From NCBI GenBank assembly GCA_024509875.1, contig JAMPIV010019091.1, forward strand, positions 124,001 to 188,000: 64,000 nucleotides of DNA, in the 5' to 3' direction. The notes under the pieces are model-generated. The model was not told where the DNA came from. It was given only the letters and a program-made list of their open reading frames with translations, and made no database searches. Within the stretch, counting starts at the first letter, position 1. Each line of letters begins with the position of its first letter. Below, piece after piece: positions 42,615 through 56,300 of this stretch. Source of the stretch: Oreohelix idahoensis (taxonomy: Eukaryota > Mollusca > Gastropoda > Stylommatophora > Oreohelicidae). A program made the translations under genes and the position numbers.

Positions 42615-44977
42615 TGTGGTGGAATACATTGATACAGCGATAAAATCCTCCATTTATAAATATAAAAGTTAAAATAAAATGTAGGGATAAAATATAGTTA
42701 AGTTACGCTGCGGCTTCTTCGCCGACACCCCAGGCGCGTTGATTGTGGTAGACCGTACCATCGTTTCTAGTGTCATTGAAAAAAAAACTAATTATAACAT
42801 GAGGACCCTAAAGACCTATTCGTTTAGACGGGGTAAGAAAAGGAGGGAAGAAAAAAATGATGCCGTCTGCAAGCGTTTGAATCTAAACATACGCGCGAAC
42901 TTGTAGTTGGTAGTTTGAAATACGATGAAAAAGTAAGAACATGTAGCCAATCGTCACGAAAATAGGCTTAGCTCTTATTGCGAATGACGTAAATTCTCAC
43001 GTACTACGAGAGACTCTCGTAATTAGCTTGAAAGTACATGTAAAAGAAGTGAACGAGTGGTAGTAAAGATTTCAAGACTAACATGGAAAAAATATGGAAT
43101 TTCTTATTAATAGGTTTAGAATCTCAAAAGTTAGATAGTTTAAGAGCTTATCTTTTCCTGATAAATAATATGCTTTCAAATAAAAGGACGGACAGATAAC
43201 ATGGAAGTTATTGACAAAAGACTGATTTGTTCAGTGGCAAACTAGCAAACAGATGTTAGCTTTGCATTCACTAAAGTTACATTTGACGCGTCCTTGAGAC
43301 GAAGGCAGAAAAAAAGTACATAAAAACAAGGGGGAGACAAGGCGGATAGAGTCTAAAAATATTTTCGCAGTAGAAATCTAAGAAGTGAATGAGAGAAAAA
43401 TTTGAATATTTTTTTTTAGTGTTAGGCCAAAACCAAGTCTAATCTTGGGAAATGACAAGTTCGGACAGACCGACCGACAGAAATACACTACACACTTGAC
43501 CAAAAATTGGACATTTATTTTTGAAATTTTAAATTGTAAAGGGGAAGTACTCTCATTGGACGAAATAGTTAAGATTATTGAAAAATTTGCCGGCTAGTTG
43601 CCATTTTGTTGAAGACTGTCCATACAAGCAGATCGTTGAGGCTAAGAAGTTTGTCGTCCATTTAATATATGTGCTAGTAGTAGTGGGACGCCCTAGTCTA
43701 GCCAGCAGCTCAGCTGAGTTTGTGCTATTTTCAACGTACCTGTGTGTTTTCATTTTGAATTGTGGTAAGGAAGAAATTATTAACCTTTTATTTAACAATT
43801 CTGAGTGATACTGCCATATAATGAAAAATGATTACGATAAGTGAGTACTTATTCTAGGTCCCCAGCCGACTGTCCAGGGCCTAGAGGTTGAAATATAATA
43901 GGATAAACTATCAGAAATGTAGAATACAGATGTTTCTTTTCAGGTGGTCAGGTGGAAACATATCACCCACCTTATTATATGGAAAAAAGATTAATGAAAA
44001 TATTTCAGATGCAGTGCAGTCCATAGAGGAGAGGAAAGGGAAACTAGTGCCACTTGATAACAGCCTGGATGTAGATGTGCTGGGTCGGTCAGAGAGATCT
44101 GACCATGTCTTTTTTTTTTAATGTATTAATGCTTGTAAACATGGTGGATTAGGTAGTATGTTAAGACATAGCCTAATTTTATGGTTTCAGAGTTTCTTTG
44201 TCTGGCACTGTGCTAGTGCCAGATGTTCTGACGAATACACCATTGTATGAAATGAGATGCCTACCATATTACCTCACAGCAAGTGAGGAGTGGGCCCAAG
44301 GAACTACTTTCTTCAATCGTCACAGGCCAGTTAAGTATTAAAGACCTGGCCTGCTGAGATTCATCAACGAATATATTATAATAGAAACTCCATTGTGTAT
44401 TAAGAGACTTTCCCACCATTTATTCTGTTTAAAGAGCAAATTAACACTGTTAACTAAGACATGGGTATGATGCAAATACCCCGACCCGACATCCAGCACT
44501 AGTTCCTAAAGACTTTTAGTTTTAGTACCAATATTAGCAAATTTAAATTATGTATATGTACAAGTCTTTCATGTGTTTACTTGATTATATGTAATTCTAT
44601 TGAAATTGATCCATATTGATTCAAAAGTCCTGACCAGAAGAAAAACTTGGTTCAGGACAAAATAAATTTTTAAAAAATTGTAATTTCTAAATTTTAAACA
44701 CAGTGTTAATTGACTTGATCATATATATTAATGTTAGTGTTTGTGTGTGTGTGTTTGTGTATTTAATTACCAGCACACCACATTTCATTACCCTAGACAT
44801 TAGACGTAGCTATCAGACATACTAGTCACAATAAGTCTGATTGAGGTCGTAGGTGGTAGTAGCAAGGTACTCTGTAAACTCATATAAACTGTTATCCTCA
44901 GGGACCTTCACAGCTGACCTCATTAGTACACTAAGTAAACATAACAACAACAATTAATAACATCAAAACCCACCACA
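42615..44977 (+). mobile_element. Solo LTR B (gypsy-2-related), 2.36 kb
   Basis: Bounded TGTGGTGG...CCACCACA with the exact duplication CATGT (42610-42614 and 44978-44982). It shares with the gypsy-2 LTR the block CAGCAGCTCAGCTGAG (43700 region), the stem-loop GGTCAGAGAGATCTGACC (44087-44104) and the 3' block CCTTCACAGCTGACCTCAT. There is no internal region, so it is a solo LTR. Confidence 0.9.
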
Positions 44978-44982
44978 CATGT

Positions 44983-47772
44983 CTATGTGAAAATATTCTT
45001 TTTAAAGTAATGGATGTTTCAAACTTTTCAATCAGTGTAAAACATACATGAAAACATATTCAATTTATATTGTGAACACTTTTCAATCAGTGGAGATGTA
45101 TATGTAAACAGACTCTATCTGTATTATTAACCTTTTCATTTGAATATAAAGTAACTATGAAAGCTATTCTATTTAAGTGTAAAGAAAGTTTTATCCCGAG
45201 GGATTAAATTTAATTCTCATCGAGGGTAAAGTCTGAGTAATTGGGATGGTGGTGAAACCATAACTATGGAATGGAAAACGCCATACTCAGAAGAGCGTTT
45301 CGTTCTATTCTTTTACCATAGGTATTGGTGGTACCGCAGAAAGTACTATCTCTGGAACAAGAAGGGAACAGCGGCCTAAGCTTTAAGACGAAGGACGCAC
45401 GTGGTAGACTCTCCTTGACGTTTCTGGAAAACGAGCTACCCCCGACAACCTTGATCAGAGACGAGCGGGAGCAGAGTGAAAAGAACCAACCCATAAGAAG
45501 GAGCAGAACCGTCATTGGCAGCTAAGTTCACATATATGCTGCCACTTGAACTTCTTGTAACATCTCACATTCCATAAAGACTGTGGAGATAACTTTTTCT
45601 TGATCCATTACTATTCACATTATTTTCCAACTGTTAAAACCTAAAGTGATTATTAAATTTTGTTATTTGTAATGTTACAAGTTTAACTTCGATTTAATCA
45701 TTTTAAAGTTACTGCATGTTTGTCTCAGTCAATTTACTACACACACTCTAAATAGAGCTATACATAATTACAGAGTTAACATACTCAGCCAAAGCAGTAT
45801 TGTTCTCGCGTATCTGAATATCTTGTGAAGACTCCCTTTGTAATAGAAGTGTATCATCCTTCTATCTACATCTCTGCCAAGAGTAATCATGTGCGAAGGT
45901 AGTTACCTTTGAAGCCCATATTAGATACTCTTGAGTTTTGGCCACTGTTGGACCACTACTGCAAAGCAGGGGAGGCAATACCGTCACATTACCCACTGTG
46001 CGGAAAGAGGCATCCAGCATGTCAAAAAACATAAACATGATCAAATATTCAATACAGAATTCAACATTAGTTTTCTATCCTCAAAGAAAGACAGATATGT
46101 TAGGTGTGAACTTGCAAAGGTAGAAGAATGTCTGAAGATAAAGAAGAATTAGAAATACACCAGAACAATGTTGAAAAAAGCTGAAGCTGACAGGAAAAAG
46201 AACAGAAATAACAAAAGCAAGCCAGTGCTTTGTTTTGACTTAGAAAATGCGTGAACACCCCCGAAATGTGGTATTTCCATTTTTCTTAACTAACACAAGC
46301 TGTGGCATTCAACCTGACTGCCACTCTGTCATTGACAAGGAAATCTTACTTTGCTTTGTAGCATGAAGTAGGAAATGGTAGATCTGGAAACAATGTGAGA
46401 AAGTATTAGAGATCATCATGAACTCATAGAGATGACTCTTTGATCAGATACTTGTGTACCACAAAATACGAATTCTATAATGACTCTAGCTCTGGCATTT
46501 TTTCTCCAAAAACATCCTCGGATTAAACTTCTGAGTCAGCAGTGAGGAGAACCAGCTGATAGTTCCATTATGTGATTCAATGACACATCCGGCACTATGA
46601 ACTATACTATCCTCTTGGTTTGATGAAAAGACTAAAAGAAATGAACAACATCCTATTATGGCCGGGAAATACATTCTTTGACTACCAAGAATGTGCTTAA
46701 AAAAAAAAACAACAACAAAATTACCCTTTTCGAACTGTTCCATTTACACGCATAAGACAGCTGCGGATATACTCATCTGCATACGATTGAATACAAGCTG
46801 TGTCATTCAGCCACAGAATGAACTGCAGTATCATTAAGATTTCGTAAGAAGATCCAATGGAGCATTCGTATGCCAAATGAAGTAGCCCTAAGGAAACTGA
46901 AAGCTTGACATATGGCAACCGAGAAAAAACAAATCTGGAGAGCATGTTCAGATACTTACTAACTATTAATTTGGTCGGCGTCTGATAGTTTAGTCGTATG
47001 ATATTAAACAATAGACACTTATAATAAATACGCACAATGAAATAAAGCGTGAATTCCTTTCTGTCACTATCAGTCGCGTCTAGCATATAAACCGGTCAGC
47101 TAAAACCATTTCTTCTTGTGTGAGAAAGCGTGTGGTGAAATTTAACATTATAACTGAACATCTGGTATGAAATAGTTACGCGTTATTTTATTTCACTAGG
47201 TTTAACAGCTATAAAATCTAAGTGAATTATAATGGTAAAAGCTAACACTTTTTATTGGTAAAAGCTAACACTTTTAAACACGTAAGCACTAATTTCTATT
47301 ACCAGAAATCAGAATGAAAAATCTCCACGAATGGCTAATAACACATTTAACAAAATGGTTCTAGAACTGCGTGCTTAGACTATCCAAAAATTCTGAGTGA
47401 CACTGATGGCAGGTTTAGGAAAACGCAGTTTATAAATCATTATATTTCTCTGATCTATAGATGTTGTTAATTTTCGCGCTAGTGTGTGTAACGGAGAATC
47501 AGAAACAGAGTTACAAGATAAAGGCTTACAGGTCGGCTTTCTCGTGCGTTGCTCACCGACATCACAGGACTTTTTACGTCTAACGGGTCTCTCGAAAATT
47601 TTGCCCGTGCGTCTACTTCTACTTCTACTTGTACTCTGGGAATTTTGAATTTCCCTTCGTAGACTTCAAAGATTATGTGTTTTTCACGTGCGGTCTGTCA
47701 GGTATCGTATGATTGACAGATTAGCTCGCGTGAGAAGACGAGGTAAACAAACCTGATTCGCTACCTGTTATG
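44983..47772. other. Intergenic region with two weak exon-like stretches
   Basis: No gene is supported. Two stretches look mildly coding. At 45312-45525 (+), after CCATAG, a frame reads VVPQKVLSLEQEGNSGLS ... RTVIGS-stop, in locally GC-richer sequence. At 46726-46885 (-), preceded by a TTTCCTTAG acceptor and followed by GTAATT, a frame reads LHLAYECSIGSSYEILMIL ... MRVNGTVRKG. I recognise neither. The remainder is AT-rich without structure. Confidence 0.35.
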
Positions 47773-47777
47773 ACGGA

Positions 47778-50700
47778 TGTGGTGGTTTTGATGTTATTAA
47801 GTGTGGTTGCTATGTTACCTAGTGTACTGAATGAGGTCAGCTTTGAAGGTCCCTGACGATAAAAGTTTATGTGAGTTTTACAGGATACCTTTCTGCTACC
47901 ACCTATGACCTCAAACAGACTTATTCTGCTATTATGTATGTTAGCTACGTTCAATGTCTAGGGTACTGAAATGTGGTGTGCAGGTAATTAAGTACACAGA
48001 CACACACATAAAACACTAGGTCTAATACTAAACTCTATGATCAAGTAAATTAACACTGTGTTGAAATTTAAAATTTACAATTTTTTTAACTTTATTTAGT
48101 CCTGAGCCAAGTTTTCTTATGGTCAGGACGTGTGAATCAAGATGAATTTATATCAATAAAAGAGCATATAATTGAATAATCACATGAAAAGTTTGTACAT
48201 AGATATATAAGTGAAATTTGTTAATATGGATACTAACTACAGAGTCTTTGGGCAAACTAGTACTGGATGACGGGTCGTGGTGGTATCATCATGCCCAGTT
48301 CTTGTTATACTGTTCATTGGTTTTTTAAAAGGGGTAAATGGTGGCAAAGTTCTGTATTCACAGTGTTTTTTTTAATTTATTTATGGTTAGTGATGAATCA
48401 ACAGCAGGCCAGGTCTTCAATACTTAACTGGCCTGTGACGATGTAGTAAAGATGTTCACTTGGCCCACTCCTCACAGTTGCTGAGGTAAAATGATAGGCT
48501 ACTCCTCACAGTTGCTGAGGTAAAATAATAGGCTTCTAGTCATCCACCGTTTGATCTCTTCAGAGCATCTGGCACTAGCACAGTGCCAGACAAAGAAACT
48601 CACAATTCAAATGAAAACACACAGATACGTTGTACTAGCACAAACTCAGCTGAGCTGCTGGCTATACTATGGCGTCCCACTGGAATATCATATATCTTTA
48701 CTGGGCGTCACAGTTCTAAGCATCAACGATCTGTTGCTGTGGACAGTCTTCAACAAATGGCACTTGCCGGCTAATTTTTGTCAACAATATTACTCGTTCG
48801 TCCAATCAGAGTACTTCCCCTCTACAGTTTAAATATTTAAACTTAAATGTCCAATTTTAGTCCAGTTTCGGTCTAGTGTGAAATGTACTTCTGTCGGTCT
48901 GTCCGTCCGAACTTGGGTTTTCCCAAAATTACACTTGGTTTTGGACCAAACTACAAAAAAACTACACAAATTTTGTCTCACTTACGTATAAGATTTATAT
49001 GCTAAGTTATTTTTAGCTTCTATCCTCCTTGTCTGCCCCTTGTCCACATGTAATTTGTTTTTCTGCGTTAGTCTCAAGGACGTGTCAAAAGTAACTTTAG
49101 TGAGAAGTATGCACAAATAACTGTCTGCTCGTCTGTATTGAACAATACAGTCTTTCGTCAATATCTTCCGTGTTATCTGTCCGTCTTTGTAATTAAAAGT
49201 ATATTATTTCTCAGGGAAAGATGGACTATCAAACTAGCTAATTTTTATTCTTCTAAACTTATTATTAAGAAAATACATAATTTTTTCCCTGTTAGTCTTG
49301 AAATTTGTTTTTACTACTCGTTCACGGCGTTTGCCGCTATATTCAAATTAAAACGACTATTTACCGTAGAACGTCCAAGATACGTCTGTTTCTGACAAGA
49401 GCTAAGGTCGTTTTTCGTGTTCAATTTCTTACATTGTGTCAACTAGTGGCGTAATTTTTTTCTTTAAAACTACAAATTGCGTCTTCTAGGCTTTAGATTC
49501 AAACACGTGTGCAGACCGCATCATTTTTTTCCTTTTCTCTCCGTTTCTACCCCGTCTAAACGGATAGGCCGTTAGTCTTCATGTTATAACTAGTTTGTTT
49601 TCAATGACACTAGAAAACGATGGCGTGGGCGAAGAAGTAGCAGCGTATCTTATCCAAATTTTATCCCTACATTTCATTTTACCTGTTAATGTGGTGAAAA
49701 ATTCTAATACCCATATATAAATTAGAACATAAATGTAAAGCCGAACGAAATAATACGATGGGAAGAAGAATGGAGAAAGACCAGTGCTTTCCCAGTATAG
49801 ATAACGCCTTCGTTGTATAACGCCGTAATGGCTAACACAAGATTTCTACTTGTCCTAATTCGTTCGTTCCTAAATAAAATGCTTAGGCTTAACGATACGG
49901 CGATAACCGTAGTTCTAAAAATAGAATGTGTAGTAAAATCTTCTAGACGACCTTGATTTTTAAAAATTAACATTAGTGCAAAATCGCGCACAAGGTTAGC
50001 CTTGGAAAGACCGACGGGCTTAGAAGAAAAAAAGCAGAGAGAGATAGACGGACCATGGAACACAGTAACGCAAGCCACTCGCAGTGTGTCTAAAAATAAA
50101 CCAACTCGCAGTGTGCATGGCCTGATTTTTTCAAATAAACAGTGATGAAAAAAACTAACGATACGATGTTAGGTTTAGAAAACAGGTTTAATTCTTATTA
50201 GGAAACCTGATATTTTACGTAGGGCTCCTGACTTTATACTGATAGTACAGTCGTAAAGAATTGAACAGGTGGTAGTTGAAATTAAACACTTAACATCGAA
50301 AAAAGATCGTATTCTTAACTACGCCACTTAGCCCCTTGAAAATCTTATATTCGTGTACAGGAAGGCTAGGGGACTAGGAATATGTAATAAATTATCTAAA
50401 AAGTCCATTAGATAATTAGATATTGATAATAAAACATATAGAGAACAGAGATACTGTCAGGTTTGGTCATATCTGCTTGGGATGGAATTCCCTGAATTTT
50501 GTTGAAACATAGTAGTGACAGAAAGTCTAAGATAGTACGAGGGAGGCCATTGGCTGAACTTTGAAGTTAAAAGAAATTTGATTGGGTGACCTATGAATAA
50601 CAAATAAATGCCTAGAAACGGAGTAAAAGTGAATGAAAATATTTGAATGACTGTGTACTCTTTTGAAAATATCCAAAACGAGTGGCCAATATACTGGATA

Positions 50701-52170
50701 TTGGCAGAAGAAATCTTAGAAGGGACGCCATATCGTTACACATTGTGAGAGATGAGAGCAGGCAGTGTTATTCAAAATTAAATATATGATAACAGCCTGG
50801 ACATACCGCAGATCAAACTGTGCCAGTCATCTTTAGTGTGTATTTCCTTACGAATTGTGGTAAGCTAGACATTTTTAATCTGTATTTTATATGAAAATTG
50901 AATGTGAAATGATAAATTATGTCTGTATGTGTGTGGTTCAGTAGCAAACATGAGACAAAGCCTAGATATTGCTCTCCCATGTAAAAGATTGTCAGAGAGG
51001 AGTATAACTGCATATATATATTGGATTGCCATATAGTAACATAACACCTATCCTATTGTATGGAAGGGATTACAGCTGGAATTGCAGAGGCGTTGTCACC
51101 ATTAGGGAGAGGAATACTGGTTGTCACAGGAAAAGCTAGCAGTTGGCCTAAAGCGCTGAACTTTATGTTTGTTTGTACTGTCATGTACTTCAGTGTGGAA
51201 TAATATTGTATATTAGTTATGAAGAAGGAGGCACAACCTTCTCATTTCAGGGGCCGTGGTATAGATGGTGATATTGCATCGTCCGGTCTGAGGACTGCGT
51301 GATCCAGAAATCTGGCAGCAGACTCCTTGCACAAGATAGCGGCCATTGTATATCATACTATCAAACTGAGAAGCAAGCGAGCAGAGGATACAGGTTTCCT
51401 GCAGCTGCATTATGAGATAAGCGCTTGTCAGCACGAAAAAGCTCAACCTTGAATAAAATACCCTGAACTGAACTTTATTATAAAAACAAACGGGACAGAA
51501 ATTTTAAAAAACCAGAATCTGTGAATCCTTCAATATTATTTCCACCAGTACAAACACATGAAGTCGTGATGACCAACAACAACCTAGCACTAAAAGCCAG
51601 TATTACCTCATAATAATACATCACAACACTACACTCATATTACAATAATAATATATGTCTGGACAAAGATTTTTTTTGGTATAAATTCTTGTACATAAAC
51701 ATTGTGCTTACATTTGATTGTGATTCATGATTCACATTGTAGTAGGATCAGGATATCTATATATTGAAAAAGCTAATACAGTGTATAAAAGTTAACACTT
51801 GACTTACTTAAGATAAATCTTTAGAGTGTTATGTGATTGTGATTGTCATATTGTTGTAAATTGTTGTGGATCTTAACTTAGATGTTTATCTGTCTGTTGG
51901 TTGTTGTGAACTTACACTTCATCACTATCATAACCCTAGACATTAAACGAAGTCATCATACAATTCAAGAATAAGTCTGATTGAGGTCGAAATGTGGTAG
52001 CAAGCAAGGTTCTCTGTAATACACCAAACTTATTAGATACAGAGACCTTCACAGCTGATCTCATTCAGTATACTAAGTTCCCTATAACTATATTTATATA
52101 ATCCCAACTCACCACAGTTATCTTTATAAAGGGGGGAATTTTAGCGTTGCATCACTGTATTTTCACCACA
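47778..52170 (-). mobile_element. Solo LTR C (gypsy-2-related), about 1.96 kb net, interrupted by solo LTR D
   Basis: On the minus strand it starts TGTGGTGAAAATACAG (right end, 52170) and ends CACCACA (left end, 47778). The exact duplication ACGGA lies at 47773-47777 and 52171-52175. Its sequence is similar to solo LTR B throughout, including TGTAGGGATAAAAT and the CTCAGCTGAG block near 48647. It is split at 49689/52122 by solo LTR D. Confidence 0.9.
49690..52116 (+). mobile_element. Solo LTR D (gypsy-2-related), 2.43 kb, nested in LTR C
   Basis: Bounded TGTGGTGAAAAATTC...CTCACCACA; duplication GTTAA/GTTAT (one mismatch) at 49685-49689 and 52117-52121. It shares ACGAATTGTGGTAAG and ACCTTCACAGCTGATCTCAT with its relatives. 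It is opposite in orientation to LTR C, which it interrupts. Confidence 0.85.
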
Positions 52171-52365
52171 ACGGACTATTCACGAAAGTTTGTAAACACA
52201 TCGTTTGCTTGAGTTTAAAGAAAAGAGGTGGGGGATGAAAAATTAGTTTGTGTGAGTAAAGACAGGCAGTAAATGCATGGTTTTAGCTTAGCACATCATA
52301 GAGCGCTACGAGGTTACAAAGACTGTCAGATTACTGTAGGCTCTTTTTTCCATTATGCGTCACAT

Positions 52366-53336
52366 GATAGCAATCTCCCAATCCTTTGATATGGCCTTGT
52401 TGCACCACGCTGCCTGTAGGACCCTTAAGAGTAATAGGTCGCCTGATGCTCCCATGTACTTAACCATTTCTGGTGTTATACCATCCTGCCCTGCTGCTTT
52501 GCCCATCTTGATTTTCTCCAATGCTGCCTTCAGTTCTTCCATCTTTATGTCATCTTCATCACCATTGATTTTCTCTTCTGTCCTAGTGGTTATCATTTCT
52601 GATGCTTGACCTTGCTCACCATCAAGGAGTTCTGAGAAATATTATTTCCATTACTTCCTTCGGGGCAGTAAGCAATTTGCCTTGCTTGTCATTTATAAAT
52701 TTGAGAGGGCATTGTTTTTCCTTCATGTTCTTTAGGGTCTTATAAAACAATTTCTGGTTTTCTTGCGCATCTTTTTTTAGCTTTTCTCCAAATTCTTCCC
52801 AGGACTTCTGTTTTGCTGCTAGCACCTTGTTCTTTGCTTCTGTTCTGAGTGTCACATATTCTCTATATTTCTCTATTTGTCATGCTGTGTTTTTATCTCC
52901 TAAGTATTGTTTCCATGCCATTTTCTTCTCTCTTATTTTCTCTTTGACTTCCTCTGTCCACCAAGGTGTCCTTTTTCTCTTGTTCCCAAGTCCGACTTCA
53001 CCACATGCTTCTGCAGCAGCTGTCTTTATGATGTCCTTGAATTTAAGCCAGAGGGTTTCCAAGTCATTAGGTTGTTCTTCTGTGTTTCTCACCGCTGTAG
53101 CAATAAGCCCTTATATCTGGTCTTAATTTCTAGCTCTCTCAGCTTTTAGGTCTTAATGCTCATTCCTCCAGTTCGTTTACTTAGTTTCTTGCGTGATGTT
53201 GGGCAGTTCCTAGGCTGTGCAACTCTATCAGTTGTTCTTTTGATTGTAAGCAGGTAGTGATCACTTCCAATCTCTGGCCCCCTCCAGACTCTAGCATCCC
53301 GGACATATTTGAATGAGCTCCTCCTAACCATGGTTA
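52366..53336 (-). pseudogene. LINE-B copy 2, internal fragment truncated at both ends
   Basis: Covers the end of the endonuclease (WRGPEIGSDHYLLTIKRT), the linker and the start of the RT (KAAGQDGITPEMVKYMGASG to ISKDWEIAIM), with a few frameshifts. Both the 5' part and the 3' end, including the (AAGT)n tail, are missing. Short GTCAC sequences lie at both edges (about 52358 and 53338). Confidence 0.88.
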
Positions 53337-56300
53337 TGTCACTTTAAAATCAAATAATTTTTTTCACGATGATCCAGGCTTAACTTTTAGATATTGTGTA
53401 AGATGATAGATTAAGCTACCACTTTATATAAAAATATGACCTCAGGTCAATTTTGGCAAAAAGTGGAGATAGAATAAAGCAGTACTGATCCGACGCACTG
53501 CCTTTATTAGAGTCATTAATGTTAGAAGTTTGAAGGCGAACGAGATGTCAGGAACCTTGAGCTGACTACTGCTTTTATTAGAGTCATTAATGTGGAAGTT
53601 TGAAGGCGAATGAGGAAGAAGAAGTATGATTATTCATCATGTAGTGGTGTTTATTCCAAATGTGTCTATTTTGTTCCCAAGGTATATGCACGATTGCTTG
53701 TATTGTAGTTAATTTTACTAAAACACTAACACTTCTCGTGCTGATATTGTGCAGTAAATATTATTTTTAAGGTGCTTTTGTTCTTCCTTTATCATTCTCA
53801 TTTGTACTGGTAATTGTGTTTTAATTCCTGTTTTGGTAACATAAGATTGTATTATGTTGTGTAAATCCCTGGAGAGGTACATTTTTAGTAACTTTTCTAA
53901 CGATGATGATGGTTTTAGTGTGGCCAGTCGACCAACTGGAAATAATATGTACAGGATTCAAAGTGGTTGATCAGGACGAGACATTTATTTGTGGACGCTT
54001 ACAGTTGATTATCACAAAGGCATGACCCAGACTTGTCACGATTACACTTTGCCATCTGCTGACCGGTCGTTGTAATAAATCCAAGGCAGTAAAATCGCTC
54101 GTTTGTTTCATTGTTCTCTCTTCTTCTACAAATATTTTACATTCTGGAATAATTAGTTTTCTTCATATATGACGATTCTCCTGTCGCGATGTTTGAATCC
54201 AAGCCTTACTTTGTGCTTGTGGCTATAAATAGTTTTATTAATTTTACCAAGGTCATCATGCACCCTGGAGTCATGAGGAAGAAAAACAAGTAACACGATC
54301 AACTTTTATCATACTCGCGTGACTGTTACTAAAAGCTTTCTCGTTCCTCGTGACTAGTGACAGAAGGCGACCTATTTGATACTGCCATCTAACCTGAGTT
54401 AGTGAACTCCGGGAACCCCAGAATTATACAGTTGACATACGGGCACTTTTGGTACCTAACCTTGACACATATGCGACGATGAAATGTCGGCACACGGGAA
54501 CAACATGGACAAGTAAGGATTTAGCATGCAGACTAAAAATCATTTGTACCGAAATCTACAAAAAAAAAAAGGTAATCCGTCTTACTATGACTCACGATAA
54601 CAAAATAACATACGTTACGGCCGCAACGGCTTCGCTAAGATCACGAGAAAAAAAGAACAAAGGGAGGAAAGCGAGAATTAAGTAAAAGAAAACATGAAAT
54701 ATAACTACAAAAACAACCGGCGCTAACGTATGGCTGGACGCTAAATGGGTGTTCTTGGCTACAAACATGTCTCGTAAATGTTAATGTCACTGTCTCAGAT
54801 GGAAATAGTGCAGCAGTGATCCTCCACTTTTGTCCTTCCCCATCTAGTTTATATTTTCGATACATGAACGAAGGATTCACCAGTGCAATTAACACGTGGG
54901 CCATCTGGCAATTAGGCCCTATGTGAAACAGAGAGCGAAGCGCGGAGCATGGCGTAATAGATTCTTTGATCAGGGGAACACGATATTCAGTCTGAGACGG
55001 ACCTTGGATTGTAAAAACTTTCAAGGGAATTAATTGCGTAGCTGATATTCGGCAATGCGGAGATGATGAACGTCAAGCCAGAGAGGCAGAGGCGGAAGAG
55101 GTAGTAAAATTACCTTTGATTCAAGAATCGAACGGCAAATTGGCTCGGGTCTGGCAGTAGGTGTTACTATCGCATTAAAAGCGATAGAACGGAATTTATC
55201 AATATATACCATGTCTCTCCGATAGCCATGATCAGTTGCCCAGAAATCTATCTGAATTCACAAGCTCGTTATTTTAAGATTTCTCGTACAGAATGAAAAT
55301 TATAAGATTTTCGTGGAGTATTCATTTTTCTGATTGCGGTAATTTATATACTAGCCTTTAAGTGATTTAGTGTGTTTAAAGTTTTCATTATATTTCACTG
55401 AGATTTCTGTGCTAATTAAATAACTTATAGCTAAATCTTTTTCAGCCGTAAAGCGAATTTAATTACCCGCTATTTCTCAGAAAGAGATGTTTTAAATTGA
55501 CTAGTACATACATTAAATAACTGTCTACTGACGGCATATATTATTTACTTCTACCCATTTTATGTAATTTTATAAATGACTAGTGTTCATATCACGCGTT
55601 AAAAAACCAAAAGGATAAGCTAGACACGTGTGTTTTAAATCTAATTTAAAACGGAGTGGTGAAGAGGTCCTATTTTTTCACGCGTTAGATATGATATTGA
55701 TAATTTGGTTAAAGGTTTATATTTTCTTTCCTTTTATATAGGCTGGTCAAAACCTGAGTACTAGCAGCTTTGCTTATGGCCATATGAACTTATGACCATA
55801 CGAACTTATAATATTATAAGCATCCAAGAATATTTAATATTGATGAGCTTCTTGCTGGGACCTGTGCGGTCCAATTTTCCTCATTTTTTTCATGAGAGAA
55901 AGCAGAAGACACATTAAATAAAAATATTAACTGGACCAGAACTATTACCAGATTTACTTATATCAATCTCATCAGCCAGCTGGGACGAAATATATTGTCA
56001 GCAATATTTGTGTAAACTTAACCTAGCGTTTCAGCCACCTGAGGCAAAACAACATAGGAACTGTATATGTTCTATTTATACTACATCTGCTATCACCACG
56101 CATGAACCTTACTCCAACAAACTGAAGGCATAGATAATTTCTTGTAGCCATGACAAATTAAAAACACCGACTCTAGCGACTCCTGTGAAATTTGCAGTCA
56201 GCAACTACGGAAAGTCTGGGGCTGGATTTGGCAAAACTTAAATTTGACACTAATAGTCTTATTTGTGTATTTCCTTAGAATGCCCGCGACAACTACTGGG

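Noticed and set aside
54641..55212. Two adjacent minus-strand frames (127 and 60 codons) as a gene
   Set aside because: Somewhat protein-like, but no motif recognised, no splice structure established and a stop separates them; mentioned only in the regional entry.
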